Source of the DNA: Sanguinoderma infundibulare
Lineage: Eukaryota > Basidiomycota > Agaricomycetes > Polyporales > Polyporaceae
NCBI GenBank assembly: GCA_032821775.1
Contig: JAVLRN010000011.1
Coordinates: 930,001 to 994,000, forward strand
Direction of reading: 5' to 3'
DNA: 64,000 nucleotides
Shown here: one piece after another, positions 11,899 through 24,246 of the stretch
Position numbering within the stretch: position 1 is the first letter of the stretch
Layout of the letters: every line of letters begins with the position of its first letter
Position numbers and translations under genes: made by a program
The notes under the pieces: generated by a model
Database searches by the model: none
What the model was told of the DNA's origin: nothing
The model's input: only the letters and a program-made list of their open reading frames with translations

Positions 11899-13512
11899 TC
11901 AGAAGCTGAGAGCCCGCGTTCGCCCACGGGCTTCCTGTGCGCGCACTCCGCGCGCGAGGATATGGGGGTCGACAAAGAAGGGGAAACACACTCCGACTTC
12001 GCTCACGATTTCGAACGACTGCGAGCGAGTGGATTGCAGGCGAATCGAGCGAGCGCGGCTGCGGGGAGAGATGCTTTTTGAGCCTGGTGAGGCCATGGGC
12101 GATATTGTTGTTGAAGCCGAGCTCAGAGGCGAGCTCGTCACAACGGTCGCCTCCGTGCTGAAGACGCGGAGCGCATCGCGTGGAGGTAGGGTGCGAGATC
12201 GTGGCCGCGTACGCGCCGGGCGCGGAGGAGCCGTAGTTGCGCCCTCGGGTTCCCTGCTGCGCCCGACGTTCCCGTTCTGTTCCAGCGCCGCTGGCGTCCA
12301 CAGTGTGAGCTGCTCGTCCAGGTTCCCCACGTCCTCCAGGGGTTCAAACAGCCGCGCTTCGTGCGCGTCCGCGCCGACGCCGTCCCCCCAGTCCACGCAG
12401 TTGCACGTCCTCCATATCGCCCGGCACCGGTAACAGAACTGGGCGCCGCACACGCACGTCATGTGCGCGCAACCGCCGTGCCGCTCGATGAGCTCCTCGC
12501 ACGTCGGGCATCGTACCCAGCCGAGCTGGCTTCCCAGTCGTAGTGTTGCGCGGTGACCCGGGTCGTGCGAGCACTCGTGTTTGTGCGCGGGGGTGCGCAG
12601 GTCGACTTGAGCCTTGCACCGGGCGCACGTGCGCGTGCTGCAGCCTGGTGAGGGGCAGGTGAGGACGCGGACGGGGATGCGCTTGTCGCGCGGCCCCAGG
12701 AAGTGGCTGCAGCGCGGGTTGGCACAGTACACGCGCTTGGGGGTGTCATGTTCCGCTTGACGAGAGCCAAAGGCCGCGCGCTGGGCACAAGTGAGGTAGC
12801 GGTCAAAGATGTCTTGGGGGATTGTCTGGCGGCAGCAGCGTGGTGGAAAGGAGGAGAGTGTCTGCAGGGAGGCATCGACGAGGGAGAGAAGGCAATCGGT
12901 GTGGTACTGGTGTCCACAAGGGACAAGGATTGCGTCGTCGTGCATGAGTCCGATACTTGATTGACAAGCTACGCACTGGTAAGTGGAGCTGCAATGCACG
13001 GAGGTCAGTGATATATGGTTAATTTGACTCATTCCAGATGTGCGTACACGGCGACTGAGAAGACAGGTTGGGGTGTTTGGGTTGTCCGTCTTGGTGCGTT
13101 TGCTGTGCGATTTCGCGCCGTGTTGGTACTCGTCGGCGCGACTCCGGTCAGGTTTGGGAAAATGTTGGCAGTTGTGGCATATTGAAGCGTGGGGCTAAAT
13201 CGTCGTCGAAAATTCCGCATGCTGACGTCTGGTCTGAGGGAAGGGGAACTCTGGAACCACAATTGGGTAGACGCACCTTGTTCGCCATAACGAGCCCGCC
13301 TTCCTCCATGCACACGAACCAACTCGACTTGGCGCGCCTAAGCTCCAACGACCCAACGAGCGTAGTCTTGCTGGGAAGGAGAGCAGTTTGTGGTCGAAGT
13401 CAGGAATTGATTGAAGGTCAACGACGGTGACGCTATCCCAGTCGACCCCGCCCAGGTCGGGTGTAGTGCGGTGACTGGTGAATGTCAGCCCGAGCGCATT
13501 ATAATCCTCCAT
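11899..13512 (-). CDS. RBR-type E3 ubiquitin ligase, copy 3 (diverged)
   Basis: Exons 13277-13512, 13048-13221 and 11899-12988 sum to exactly 1500 nt (499 residues). The N-terminus (MEDYNALGLTFTSH) is unrelated to those of copies 1 and 2. The third exon has RING1 (QCVACQSSIG, VPCGHQYHTDC), IBR (VYCANPRCSHFLG, CPSPGCSTRTCARC) and RING2 (VRCPTC, ERHGGCAHMTCVCGAQFCYR), including the Cys expected to carry ubiquitin. The tail of about 150 residues is rich in Ser, Arg and Pro and looks disordered. As in copies 1 and 2, a phase-2 intron sits just before the first RING1 cysteines. It is the most diverged member of the array. Confidence 0.88.
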
Positions 13513-14784
13513 GGTCGAGAGAGTCGGTTGTCAGGGTAGAGTCGTCATCCACGGACCAAAGGTGAAGTGGCCAACATTGCATATGAAGGACGGGGACTCT
13601 AGGCGAAGGACGTCAAACCCGCATACAACGTGTAGCGGCAGTGCGGCACGGAAACGACCACTGCTGCGAGGCTGGTGGTCCAAGACAGACACACCTAATA
13701 GGTGCGGGCGTCATGAAAAGGAGCAGACAGAAGCTTGCAGTCGAGCATTGGACAACGATCGACAACGCTTCCGGGTGGCATCCAAAGTCGCCGCGGTGCA
13801 CCTCCCAATGCCCACCTGGCGACAGGTTTACGCGCGTACCTCACGGACGAAGGAGCGGGAAGTGTCGAGTGTATGTTGATGGAGTGCTTGTGAGCGGTGC
13901 ACGCGAGAGCCACGCAGAAATAATCCGTCGGGCAGTGTTCGCGGAATGAAGAATCCTGGGACCATCGATAAACGGAGAAGTCGAGTTTCCGATCCGAGGG
14001 CTGGCTTTGCAAGAGGAGAAGCGTGAAGGGCCTCAATTGCCGGAACATTTCACTCGGGGCCTAGAAGACAGAAGTGAGGTGTTCGGTACTGTGCAGACAA
14101 ACCTGGTCCGCACGTCCTTGTCACCTTTGGGATGTTTGCTATTGCACCAGGCGACGAAGCTGGATGCGGTGAAAGGAAGGAAGGAGACATCGGGCTTGGT
14201 ATGAATACATTGCCCGGCGATGCCTGAGGTGTCCGGGATAGCCTAGTTGAGAGCGGGGCGGCGCCCATGGAGCGCAGGCAAGGTTTGAATTTGACCCAGG
14301 GGTTGGCGGTCGAGATACGCAGCATGTCGGCCTTCAAATCAACATTCATGTACCCATGGACGTTCTGGAGATTGGAGTCTTCAGCGGTGAGCTCCGGCGC
14401 GCGACAAAAGTGCGAAGAGGACCCACCTCGCACGCTCATCGTAGTTGGCTCTCCACAACCGGTGCGTCTGCTTGCATTGCTCGTCGTGCGAAGCTGCTGG
14501 CCAACGACCGCCAAAGGTGAAGACCGACGACGTTTCCAAGGGGCGCGCGATGGCCCAAGCTCGGGCCCAAGCTCAAGACAAGACCGAGACACCGTCCGAA
14601 AAGAGCTGGCCGGTTCCATGCTCCGGAGCGTGCGGTGAGCCCGGGTGCCACCGGCCGAGGGAGGCATGCCGTGGCCGGCGAGCAGCTTCAAGGCCATCTG
14701 GTTGCCCTTCTTCTCGACCCCTCACGCCCGCAAGGCTCCTTCCTTCTGCCCCTCTGCCACGCATACTGCCCCCCTCCGACCGCC
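13513..14784. other. Divergent intergenic region
   Basis: Lies between RBR copy 3 (-) and the secreted protein (+), so it should contain both promoters. Minus-strand frames at 13695-14048 and 14050-14697 are long but arginine- and serine-rich without motifs, as expected of GC-rich non-coding DNA. No gene is supported. Confidence 0.45.
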
Positions 14785-15707
14785 ATGAAGTTCTCCGCCG
14801 TCGCTCTTTCTGCTACTCTCGTTGCCCTCGCTAGCGGCGCCGCCGCTCAGCTCAGCCTCCTTGCGCCCGGAGGGCCCGACCTCTGGTGGAGTAAGTCTTC
14901 GAACTCAGTGTTGACACGTTTCCTGAGGTAATTGGCTGATGCATGCTGTCGTGCTTCTCCAGTTGCCGAGTCTGACAACAACATTGTCTGGACTTGCAAG
15001 ACGTCTCCCTATACGAACTTCACGGTCTTGTGCGATTGCTCCTCTATTGCGCGCGTCGCCGTCTCGTACTCACTTTCCTACCAGGATCGCCAACTCGGAC
15101 CCTACCATCCTCACTGCCCCTCAGGCGTTCATCGCCCAGCAAAACAACTATGACTGCTCCAAAACAATCACTAAGGACCAGACCAACCTGAAGGTCGGAA
15201 CGGGCTTCACCATCCAGCTCGCTGACCCGTTCAACAACACCCACGTGAGTTTCCCATCGCAACCCTTCTCACATTCTCCGCCCCGGCATGCACCACATCC
15301 CGACAAACTTCATCTCCGGTCAACGGCCCTTCCGCCAACTCACTTTTCATCCCGATTGCCGCGCCGGCCTTCGTTCCCCGTCATGCCGTCCACGCGCCTT
15401 CTCTTCTTCTATATGGCTTCCTGCCACCTCTCCTAAACGCTATTGACCCGTGACCTTTCACCCCCAGATCTACGCTGAATCGCAGCCCTTTGAGATCAAG
15501 GCCCTTGGCGCCACCTACCCCGCGACCTCTGCCACTCCCACCGCGGTGGAGACTGGATCTGCCACCGGTTCCGCGGCCGGCACCGCTAGCGGCTCGTCTG
15601 CGTCCTCCACTTCCACCAGCTCTTCCAAGAGCGGTGCCGCTGGCATTGTCGCCCCTGCGGGCCTCGCCGCTGCGGCATTCGCTGCTCTCGGCTTCATGTT
15701 CGCATGA
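14785..15707 (+). CDS. Secreted Ser/Thr-rich GPI-type protein (Kre9/Knh1-like)
   Basis: Four exons: 14785-14890, from 14963, from about 15087, and from about 15469 to 15707, all joined in phase. The protein opens MKFSAVALSATLVALASGAA, a clear signal peptide with an AxA-type cleavage region. A domain of about 90 residues follows (LLAPGGPDLWW, WTCKTSPYTNFTVL, IANSDPTILT, DPFNNTHIYAESQPFEIK), which resembles the Ser-Thr-rich GPI-anchored membrane domain related to Kre9/Knh1. Then comes a Ser/Thr/Ala-rich spacer and a C-terminal hydrophobic segment preceded by SKSGAAG, typical of a GPI-attachment signal. It is probably anchored at the cell surface, where relatives affect beta-glucan assembly; that role is inferred. 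Confidence 0.85.
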
Positions 15708-16076
15708 ACGTGAACCTGTACGGGTCTCCCTCGGACTTTGAACGGATGTTGATGTAGGCTGGGAGACGTCGTGGTCTTGGGCTGCTCGAGCATTTCGGAT
15801 CACTCCTGGTTGGCTCTGAGCAACATCTTATGCGTTGGCTATAGCGAATCTCGAACGTACTTTGGACGTTCTATGAACTCTTTTCCGTTGTTTGTCCTCT
15901 CGATGTATACCTCACAATCCTTAATAATCACACTCATTGTCCTACTACCGTCTTTTTTGTGTACAATCAACACTTGCTCTACCGAACCAGCGGTTCCCCT
16001 AAACCTATAGTCATCAGCGGCTGTCTGCAGCTGTTGCAAATATAGCCGAACAAAAACAGTGCAGATCCTAGGCATA
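15708..16076. other. Intergenic, 3' of the secreted protein gene
   Basis: AT-richer than its surroundings, fitting a 3' untranslated region. The minus strand just past the tRNA has a T5 run at about 16053-16057, a likely RNA polymerase III terminator for the tRNA-His gene. Confidence 0.5.
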
Positions 16077-16158
16077 TGTCCCTAGCCGGATTCGAGCCGG
16101 CGTCTTCACGGAATTGTGTTACCACAACGTGATGATCTAACCACTAATCGATAGGGAC
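16077..16158 (-). tRNA. tRNA-His (GTG) with an intron
   Basis: On the minus strand the sequence folds as a cloverleaf. The acceptor pair is GTCCCTA/TAGGGAC. The D-arm region is TCGATTAGTGGTTAGATCA. The anticodon stem is TCACG/CGTGA, and the T-arm is GCCGG-CTCGAAT-CCGGC. The anticodon GTG lies in TTGTGG, and the 17 bases between the anticodon stem strands imply a 10-nt intron just 3' of the anticodon. The discriminator base is A, as in eukaryotic cytosolic tRNA-His, where G-1 is added afterwards. A T-run lies about 20 bases beyond the 3' end. Removing the intron leaves 72 nt. Confidence 0.92.
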
Positions 16159-16415
16159 TTATCAGTTGTCCTCCCTAGACATCCTATAGCAGCCGCTGCG
16201 AGAGCTCTTGTTTTTGCTGCTGCGAACACCCAGCGCAAAGCTCCGGGTATCAAGATTACAATTTCTACATCTCTTGCGTAAGTACTGCAGGGTCAAGGTT
16301 TCCGAGCCTGATGTGGAGAGCTCTCGTCAATTGAAGGCGACAAGCACCTGCTAAGCACCCCACAACGGTCGTGGAAGCATCGCTCCAGTATTAAGCAACT
16401 AACCATTGCGCCTCA

Positions 16416-18473
16416 TTAATCGTGGTTCTCCCGACCGCCGACGACAAACTTCCCGATCTCCACCCTCTCATGTCCACGAACGGGCACCCTGAGATGCTCC
16501 GGCTTGTCCTCGGCTCCCCGGCGGTCCCGGAGTTCGTACCCCTCCTCGATGTACCCGCCGTCGCGGCCTTGGTTGATGTGCATGTACGCCGACTCGCGGT
16601 TAAACCGGGATTCCTCAGTGTCCCATACCGAGGAGAAGACGTGGTTGGGCATGGAGATGCGGGACGTGAAGAGGAGGGACGTCGAGTTGTCGGACGACTC
16701 GGTGCTGCCGCTCTCGCCGGGGAAGCGCGTCGTCGCGAGCTCGTTGCCGCCGAAGGCGGAGCCGTGCAGGTTGAGCATCAGCCGGGACATCATCGTGATC
16801 GATACGCTGCTCGCCGCCGTCGAGAGGCATCCGCGGAGCAGGGGCTACGCGAGCGCGAGCGCGAGCGCGAGTCCGCGGGAGAAGGCGAGGGGACGTGGAA
16901 GAGAAGAGGAAGGCGTTAAGTTTGATTCGGGATTTAGAGGGGCGCTGGGCAGCCCGGCGGTGGAACAAGACGCACCTCAAGTACCTGATCGAGAGGTTGC
17001 GTGTGAGTGGTCGAAGGTCGGATGCAGAGGTAGATGGAGGGCGCTCACGTAAAACGTTATCGTATTGGCCAGGTTTGCTGACGCCATGATTCTGTGGTTG
17101 CGGACGGACAGAAGATCAGCTCCAGTTTGCATGCTGCGACGCTCAGCACGTACGCGAAGTACAGGGCACCTGAGGCACGGTTGACGTTCGTGAGTACGGG
17201 AGGACCGCCCATAAGGTAATAAAGTTTGAAGGGACTTGCCATCCCGCATGACAAGCGACACGATATCACGCCTCCCGGACGTCACTGGGTTGCGACGTCG
17301 CTCGCGGAGTGTCTTGAAGAGCGTCAGAGAGAAGATCATGGCGTCGAAGAGGAAGAGAGATTCCCATGCAACGGCAAGGCCTGCAAAGAAGTTAGGGTTC
17401 AATCGCCGGTCCACAAGGTTGGTAAAGATGCACTCACGAATCGCGCTGCCATGAGGGAGCCGGCGGCGGAGCTCGGTGAGTTCAAGGAGCCAAGGACAGC
17501 GTCAAGGTTCAGACACCTACGTTATGCGATCCGCCGCTGTATGGCATCCGCCTCGAAGCTCGACGTCCTCGTGTTGTCCGATTACAGCCCACTTCGGGTC
17601 GAGATCCGTTGAATGGCCATCATCACCGCAAGGGAAACACGCGAAGCACTTACCACTGAGATTCCAAGCAAAATGAGCGCAAAACCAAGAACAGACCCTC
17701 CGACGCGCCAATCGCGGCCAAAGAGCGCGAAGGTCCTCAAGAAAAGGATATCTGTCGTAAAACCGACGGGAGTGAGCGATCGTCGAACCATCCACCAGAG
17801 GGTTTCGCTGAAGACGGACAGCAGACCACGACCTGATTGACAATCAAGAGCACTTGACGGAAGAACGCATAATGCCTGCAGCTGCGAAATCAAGCAAGGG
17901 AGTGTCAACAGGTGGCGTATCGTGATTCGCGATTTAAATACCCCTGCGATCAGCCACGCTCCAGTCAGTTCGGTGGAAAGAAGACAGGCTGGGAGGACAC
18001 ACTATTTCAGCGGGGAACTCGTAGAAATTGCCCACATTGACTGCAATATCCTGCAGGTGTGAACAGACGTTGAACAACCATCCCAGAGAGGCATCGATCA
18101 ACCGGCAGGACATACGGCGAAGATGGGGAGATAGCGATTAAGGAAGAACAGACCAGACGAGATGTTCTTGCGGTTCTTCCATATTCTCCAGTACTCGTCG
18201 CCGAAAGTGAGGATGAAATCATAATACAAGATAACTTGACAGGACCTCGAGTCAGCTAGCGTCCCAGACAGGTGGTGCCTCAAATCAGAATTGTCTGGAA
18301 GAAGACATACCAACGCCGATGAGATGCAAGTAGTTATGGATGTGTCTGTTGACATGCGGACAGAAACCAGAGTCAGCCCTCGACAGCTGTGCAGGGAGAA
18401 ACATTACAGGGCGGGAGGGAGAAGATTGCAAGCGAGGACTCACACTGGCTCTGGAACAAAGTGATTGCTCATC
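16416..18473 (-). CDS. DUF6533-type seven-helix membrane protein
   Basis: A minus-strand gene of roughly nine short exons. A phase-consistent start is ATG 18473 (MSNHFVPEPV) joined to HIHNYLHLIGV, then VILYYDFILTFGDEYWRIWK and SGLFFLNRYLPIFA, which together match the N-terminal DUF6533 domain. Later exons give NVGNFYEFPA, RHYAFFRQVLLIVNQ, DILFLRTFALFGRDWRVGGS, AWESLFLFDAMIFSLTLFKT and finally MMSRLMLNLHGSA plus a polar tail ending at 16416. The seven hydrophobic segments and the LRTFALFG and MMSRLMLNL signatures are characteristic of the large Agaricomycete family of orphan membrane proteins. The function is unknown; a receptor-like topology is suspected but unproven. Internal exon ends are approximate. 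Confidence 0.82.
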
Positions 18474-21400
18474 CCGGGCGTATCGAGCGTGTTGTAAACG
18501 AGTGGCGGAGTGGTCGGGCCCGTTCATGGACCAGCAGCAAAGAGGGGCATGAGGAAAGGCCCCAGGCCAGGCAGAGGGAGGCGGGGAGAAGAGAGGAGAA
18601 CGTTCAAGGAGGGTATAAAGCCCATTGGATGGTGTACGTACAGGCTCGGGTGCGCACCTCCTCCAATGGCGAGCACCAGAGCACCGGGTGAGTCGCAGCC
18701 GTGGAGACGTCAAGCCGGCTGGGGGCCTCACGCGCACGACCTCTGGAGAATCACCGAGCCGAGATGTGGGGTCGATACAGATAAATATTGCTTGCCTTGC
18801 TCGGCTCGCTCCGTCCAGACGTCCAGCAGCAGCCGCTCAGAGCCAATCAGCGCTGTAGATGCCATCGCGCGCTGTCAATTACGCCTGCCGCGCCGCCTCT
18901 GACAGTGCGAGGCTTACCGCACACATCCCGCCCAATGTGATCCTCGGACCTCCATCATCAACGCAGGTAGCGCACTAGAGGGACATTACATCTGCGACTC
19001 AGCATCCTCGCGCTCTCCCAGCCTCATCGTAACTTCACAAGGTACGGCACGATATCGCGATGCGCGAGTTTTCATCTTCAGGGCTTCATCAGCAACCAAC
19101 GGACCGACGTGCCAAGGCCAAGAAGCTCAGGGCTCTGAGCCGAGCATGCCCTCTCGGCAACGAGAAGAGCGTGATACGATCCGCGGCGCACCCCCCAAAA
19201 ATGAAGGCGTGTAGAGGCCGGCCGTTCCAAAAGCCACCGTGGTTACGCAGCCATTCGTGGCTGTTCGAACAGAGCCTACTTACTCGCCACAGAGTTCGCT
19301 GGCATGGAGACCGCAAGCCAACACCTAATTGGCGGAGTGCTCAATCACGGTGGGCTGGGACGTTGTTCCGATGAAAGATTCTCAGTGAATATGACAGGTG
19401 GTAAGTACCGAAAGCCGTACGCACCTCGAGGATCGGTGCACCGCCTCTCGGTTCACGTTCGCGAAATCGCGCTAGAACGAACTCGAAGGAGATCTCGATA
19501 GGATCCTGTAGCATAGGCATGTCACTCTCCATGGAAAGGTCAGGATGCAGGATCGGAGTACGTACTGTGTCGTCGTTGCCGGCCTTCCCAAACGCTGATG
19601 CCCAGGGACGGATCTGTAAATTGAGCCCGTCAGTCGATCGCTATGTAGTTTGGGACCATGTTCGGCCTGATCAACTGGCAGGGTGATGTGGTGTTGGTAC
19701 CCCCCAAGCCGGAGGCCCAGGTTAAGTACTTCATGCGGTTCATGCCCCGAGAGATCCCCTCGAATTTTAACACATTCTTGTACTAGCGGGCCCAGTATGC
19801 CGCTACTGGAGCACGATCGTAGCATAATAATCATCTACAGATCGACCATGCACTGCAAGACGTGATGCATCATTTCGTCACAGGGCCCGCATCGCGGTCA
19901 ACCGCCTTTAATGAAATGGTGGATGTCCTCAGCAAGATGCTCGCGTTGACTTCGGCCCGCTCGGATACATCATCGCCAGAATGAGACGACGCGAGTACGT
20001 ATGTACAATGAAGAGGGGTCAGGGTCCAATGGTGAGGAAGTCACTGTATATGTGCACATGAGGCTCCTGTTCGGATCCGATAGACTTGTGTACTGTGACA
20101 TCGAAATCTAAAAACACCCCATAGAATATCATCGACCGTCTAGACATTCGTTAAAGGGGTCCATAAATATATGGGAGGCTGCGGATCGAAGGATTGAATT
20201 AATAGGACTAGTTCGGATGAGAAAGTGCTCCCGCCAGCGAACTCAAACATGCCGGAAAGCCGAGAGCGTCTGAACCGCTACAGGGCCCTACGGCATTCCG
20301 TGTGTTCGCTACTGGGAGCATACACTACTGTGGCAGAACCAAGAGACACGAGCATAGTAGTTCAGCAGAGCGCAGTAGATTTGGCATTCAGCGCTTCCCG
20401 ACATTCCGGTAAACAAATTCGCATGTCTGTGGTAACTTGTTTAACACGGACGATCATTCCCCGGATCGACATGAACATTGTTGGTTAGGAATGCCAATCG
20501 CCGCCCATGGTGGGGGGAAACAGACATGTCAACATACGGTCACGCCTTGGTTGCAGCATCAGTGACTGGAAGCGACAATCCGCGGCGGGAACGAAGATAT
20601 TCCAGCGCTCGAGTTCGCAAGATAGGGTTCGAAACAAATGAGGCGTCGCCGAGGATCTGGACCAGCACATGTCCTAGGCAAACTCAACTCGAGGCAGCTC
20701 CAACGACATGTGCAGGTCCCCAGGGCCTGACATGGAGCGCGAGGGATGCACACCAGAGCTTGGGGCTTGTCGTGTGTGGCGAGGCACGGGCGGAGCCAGT
20801 GGCACGAAGACGGGAAGGACGCAGGAAGCAGCGCCAAGCATTGCCTTCATCCTCGCGAATGGAATGTGTGCGCGCGGAGGCGGCACCCTCGGGCCAAGAA
20901 ACGGCGAAGAGTGCGATCGTGGGTGCGTACTGGTGGACAATGAAACCCTCTATAGTGTGTAGAACGTAGCATGAACTGTGTGGGACACGTACTCGGTCCA
21001 AACTCCGTACTTCGTATTCGCATTGCATCCGTTGTGCCTCGCGCCAGTCGGGCATATGTCGAGATCATAACTTCCGTCGGACTGTATGGACGCCGGGCAT
21101 GGTCGGCGTGGGCGAGATACGAGGTGGCTGAATGGCAGAAGGACTCGGGCTGTCAGGTCTTAAGGGACATGACAACTGGGCACGTTGTAGAAGCGGCAGA
21201 AGGTGCGAGTGGCGGGGCTTTAGAACTTGCCTTCTGTGAACCCCTGGGTCAGCCGAGATCGGTTCTGGTTCTTTTAAGAGTTGTTAATAGACGTACCATG
21301 TCCGTACAGCCTTGTGGGGAACCCAGGACGTCCTGACGTCGAGCGGCCCGCAGTTGTGACCCAATCCTCCGGGACGTTCGGGGCGCCGCGGTTTAGCCTT

Positions 21401-22374
21401 GAACAAACGCACTGGCCAGATCGGTGTTCCGAGAGCTCCAAGGCCAGGAGAGGACCATTGACTCCCGGTGCGATTCGCCGAAATGTTCACGCAACGGCTC
21501 GCGAGCCGCTGCGTAATGCGCCTGAATGATATCATGAGAAAGGAAGCACGACCGCACATGGGGTTGTGCAGCGTCCGTCCGTAATATGGACACCGGAGAC
21601 AAAGAGTACCATTCGTGGGCGCGGAGAAGATCAACCGTGCATGTCTGCGGGAATGATTGGTCAACGGACCGGGACCCAAGGAGGACGCGATGAAGATAGC
21701 CAGGCCTCGAACCCAACTACGCAAGCTGCCTTAGCTAGCACTCGATACGGCATGATGAATTTGGTTAAGGATCATCCACATTGGACAGCTTCCGATAGCT
21801 GAAATGGGAGTACGCAAGGCACGTTCAACGGCATCTACGTAGAGCCACTTCGGCGACCAATTCTATGCCTGCACAGGATCAATCAGCCATGAATGCTTCT
21901 TGGCCCAATCGGCGCACCTCATTCAACCGGATCATCGTGCGCAAAGCTGCCGGAGTACCTAGATGGAGAAAGAACTCGTCGGACTGAGAACGTTGTTGCC
22001 TTCTGTCGGGGGAAGAGCCCGAGGATCGTAACGTTGCAATGCGCGCATCGTGCGTACCACGGTCCTTCTTGAAGTGGTGAGCAGCCTATAGTGCGTGGAA
22101 AATCTCTCGCAAGGTGGCATAGGAAGACGAGAGGAATGGGATCATGATGGTGGCCGTCGAAGCCTGCGTTGAGCCCAACCAGGCCTGAGACTTGGTGCAA
22201 GCGTGTGACTGGGCGGAGTCACCGATTGTGACCGATTGTCACGGCGGTTAGATTATCGAATCGGGATGATCTTGGTGCTGATGACCGTGATCGGCAAGTT
22301 CCTACCCCACCCATAAGAGAGCAGCCCTCGACCGGAGTCCATACACTCTCCTTTCTTCTCTCATCTTCGTCGCC
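18474..22374. other. Gene-poor 3.9-kb stretch
   Basis: No recognisable gene on either strand. Open frames reach about 160 codons but are rich in Arg, Pro and Ser with no motif. A TATA-like run (ATAAATATATG, about 20163-20173) precedes a short plus-strand frame (MPESRERLNRYRALRHS, from 20249) that has no family match. Minus-strand frames at 20485-20670 and 21284-21724 are not interpretable. The last 150 bases are the cyclophilin promoter and leader. The region may hold non-coding RNA or a decayed gene; neither can be shown from sequence alone. Confidence 0.4.
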
Positions 22375-23165
22375 ATGTCCAACGTCTTCGTGAGTTTTCC
22401 GCCGAGGCCCCGTCGGGTCATTTTTCGCCCTGCGCACATTTGCTGACGTTCTCCTCCTCCTCTCTCCCTGCATCTCTACTCCGGCGTGTCGCCATGTCCG
22501 CGCTTGGGTGTACTCGGATGGTGGCGTCGTCGGGACGCGCAGTTCGATATCTCTATCAACGACCAGCCCGCCGGCCGCGTCATCTTCAAACTCTTCGACG
22601 ATGTTGTCCCGCGGACCGCGAAGAACTTCCGCGAGCTAGCCACCGGCCAGCACGGGTTCGGCTTCAAGGGCTCCGCCTTCCACCGTATCATCCCCAACTT
22701 CATGCTCCAGGGCGGTGACTTCACCCGCGGGAACGGTACCGGTGGAAAGTCTATCTACGGCGAGAAGTTTGAGGGTGCGTAGCCTTCCTTGCTCCGTTTT
22801 GGCAGGCAGTCTCTTCTCGAGGTGGGGCGACGGAAGCTTATTGGCTCGTTGCTCCCTGTGTAGATGAAAACTTCCAGCTGAAGCACACGAAGCCTGGCAT
22901 CCTCTCCATGGCTAACGCTGGCAAGAACACCAACGGCTCGCAATTCTTCATCACCACTGTCGTAACGTCTTGGCTCGATGGCGCCCACGTCGTCTTCGGT
23001 ACGTCTTTTTCTCCTGACCCGATCGATTACATCATTTCTAACAGTCGCATAATTCCAGGTGAGGTCGTCGAGGGTATGGACATTGTCAAGAAGGTCGAGT
23101 CGCTCGGTTCTGCGTCGGGTACCCCCAAGGCTCGCATCGTCATCGCGAACAGCGGCACCGTCTAA
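22375..23165 (+). CDS. CPR1: Cyclophilin A, peptidyl-prolyl cis-trans isomerase
   Basis: Exons 22375-22389, 22543-22774, 22864-22998 and 23059-23165 sum to 489 nt (162 residues), the standard size of a single-domain cytosolic cyclophilin. The first coding exon is only five codons (MSNVF). The catalytic and cyclosporin-binding residues are visible: [15 protein letters not shown] (active-site Arg, Phe, Met, Gln), [16 protein letters not shown], and the Trp and His of [11 protein letters not shown]. The last motif usually reads SWLDGKHVVFG, so Lys is replaced by Ala, a mild change outside the active centre. There is no signal peptide or targeting tail, so it should be cytosolic or nuclear. It catalyses proline isomerisation in folding and binds cyclosporin. 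Confidence 0.96.
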
Positions 23166-24246
23166 GTCTCCGGCAAGCTTTCCGATCGCTTGGCTCGGGA
23201 AGTATGGCGTGACCGTGTTCTCGAGGTGCAGGGCTAGAAGAAAAGAAGCAGAAGAAAACCATCTTGTATTCACACCATGCGCAATGTACGAATGACATCG
23301 TCATCGCGCTGCTATCGATCGTTGCTATCGTACGAGGCTGTGTGCCATATATCTGGTTGTGGCTTGGGCGGTGTGGCGTGAATGGTCTTTGCAGCCGCCA
23401 CAGGTCTGCTGAGCGTTCACGTCCCTGCATCGACTGGACCAGGTTCTCGCTGGTTGTCCGCGCAGCCCTTGCGGCAGAATGACGATGAGATTCCATCGAG
23501 AGAACGAGGTTGCTCCAAATTGATTCTAAAGATGCAATCGCTAGTATGGCGTGTCAGGAGGTCTCGCAACCTCCTGCCGCAGACCAATAGCAGGCCACAA
23601 GATTCAAATCTGATGTTTCCTGGACGTGTTTCCTCGAGGATGTTTGGATGTCCCTTCGTCTCATGCCCTCTTCTGAAACCATGTCTCCGTCTCACTTCTG
23701 GACGTGTTGATTGGTTGTGCTGCCGTCGCTGGAGGCGCATCAATGTCGCGCGCAGCGCCTCCCATATCCGGTATGGGACCTGCCTTATAGGGCACGGAGT
23801 CGAACGACGTGGCTGCCGTCAGAGTCGCCATTGTTGCGCGAGATGGCTCTGGGAGCACGACTCTCCCTTTGCCCTCATGCACCCTTCCCAGCCGGTAGGC
23901 CCCGCATGATGCATGTCCTCTGCATGTCAGCTTGTGAGCAGCGCGGGTTCGGATAATCTATCTCCGTTGCTTCATTTCCTTCGACTGGCACATTACAACC
24001 GCCACGACCTCTCCAGCCGATTTAGGTATGTTAACAGTGTTCCCCGACATTCCTTGAGCTGACGACGTTTTCTGGATGGCCATATATAGGTTCCCTGAAA
24101 GCGGGTGAACCACCCAGGCCTGCCGTGGAGCTGCCGCCGACATCCCCTATCTACTTCTGTGAACGGATCTCCTCTGTGTTCCTGCTTAGCGACTTTCGCA
24201 TTTGGTTGCCGATACGAGTGGAACCTAGAGCACCGGGAACGACCCG
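23166..24246. other. Intergenic, promoter of the permease gene
   Basis: About 1.1 kb between two plus-strand genes. A minus-strand frame of 73 codons (23661-23882) has an even amino-acid mix but no recognised motif and no supporting signal. Otherwise I see only the 3' region of cyclophilin and upstream sequence of the permease. Confidence 0.45.

Noticed and set aside
14050..14697. A 215-codon minus-strand frame upstream of the secreted protein
   Set aside because: No motif, an Arg/Pro/Ser-rich composition and no neighbouring exon joins. It lies in a divergent promoter region.
16840..16875. A GCGAGC tandem run that could be a regulatory repeat
   Set aside because: Short imperfect simple repeat of about five units with no other support. 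It overlaps an intron/exon area of the DUF6533 gene.
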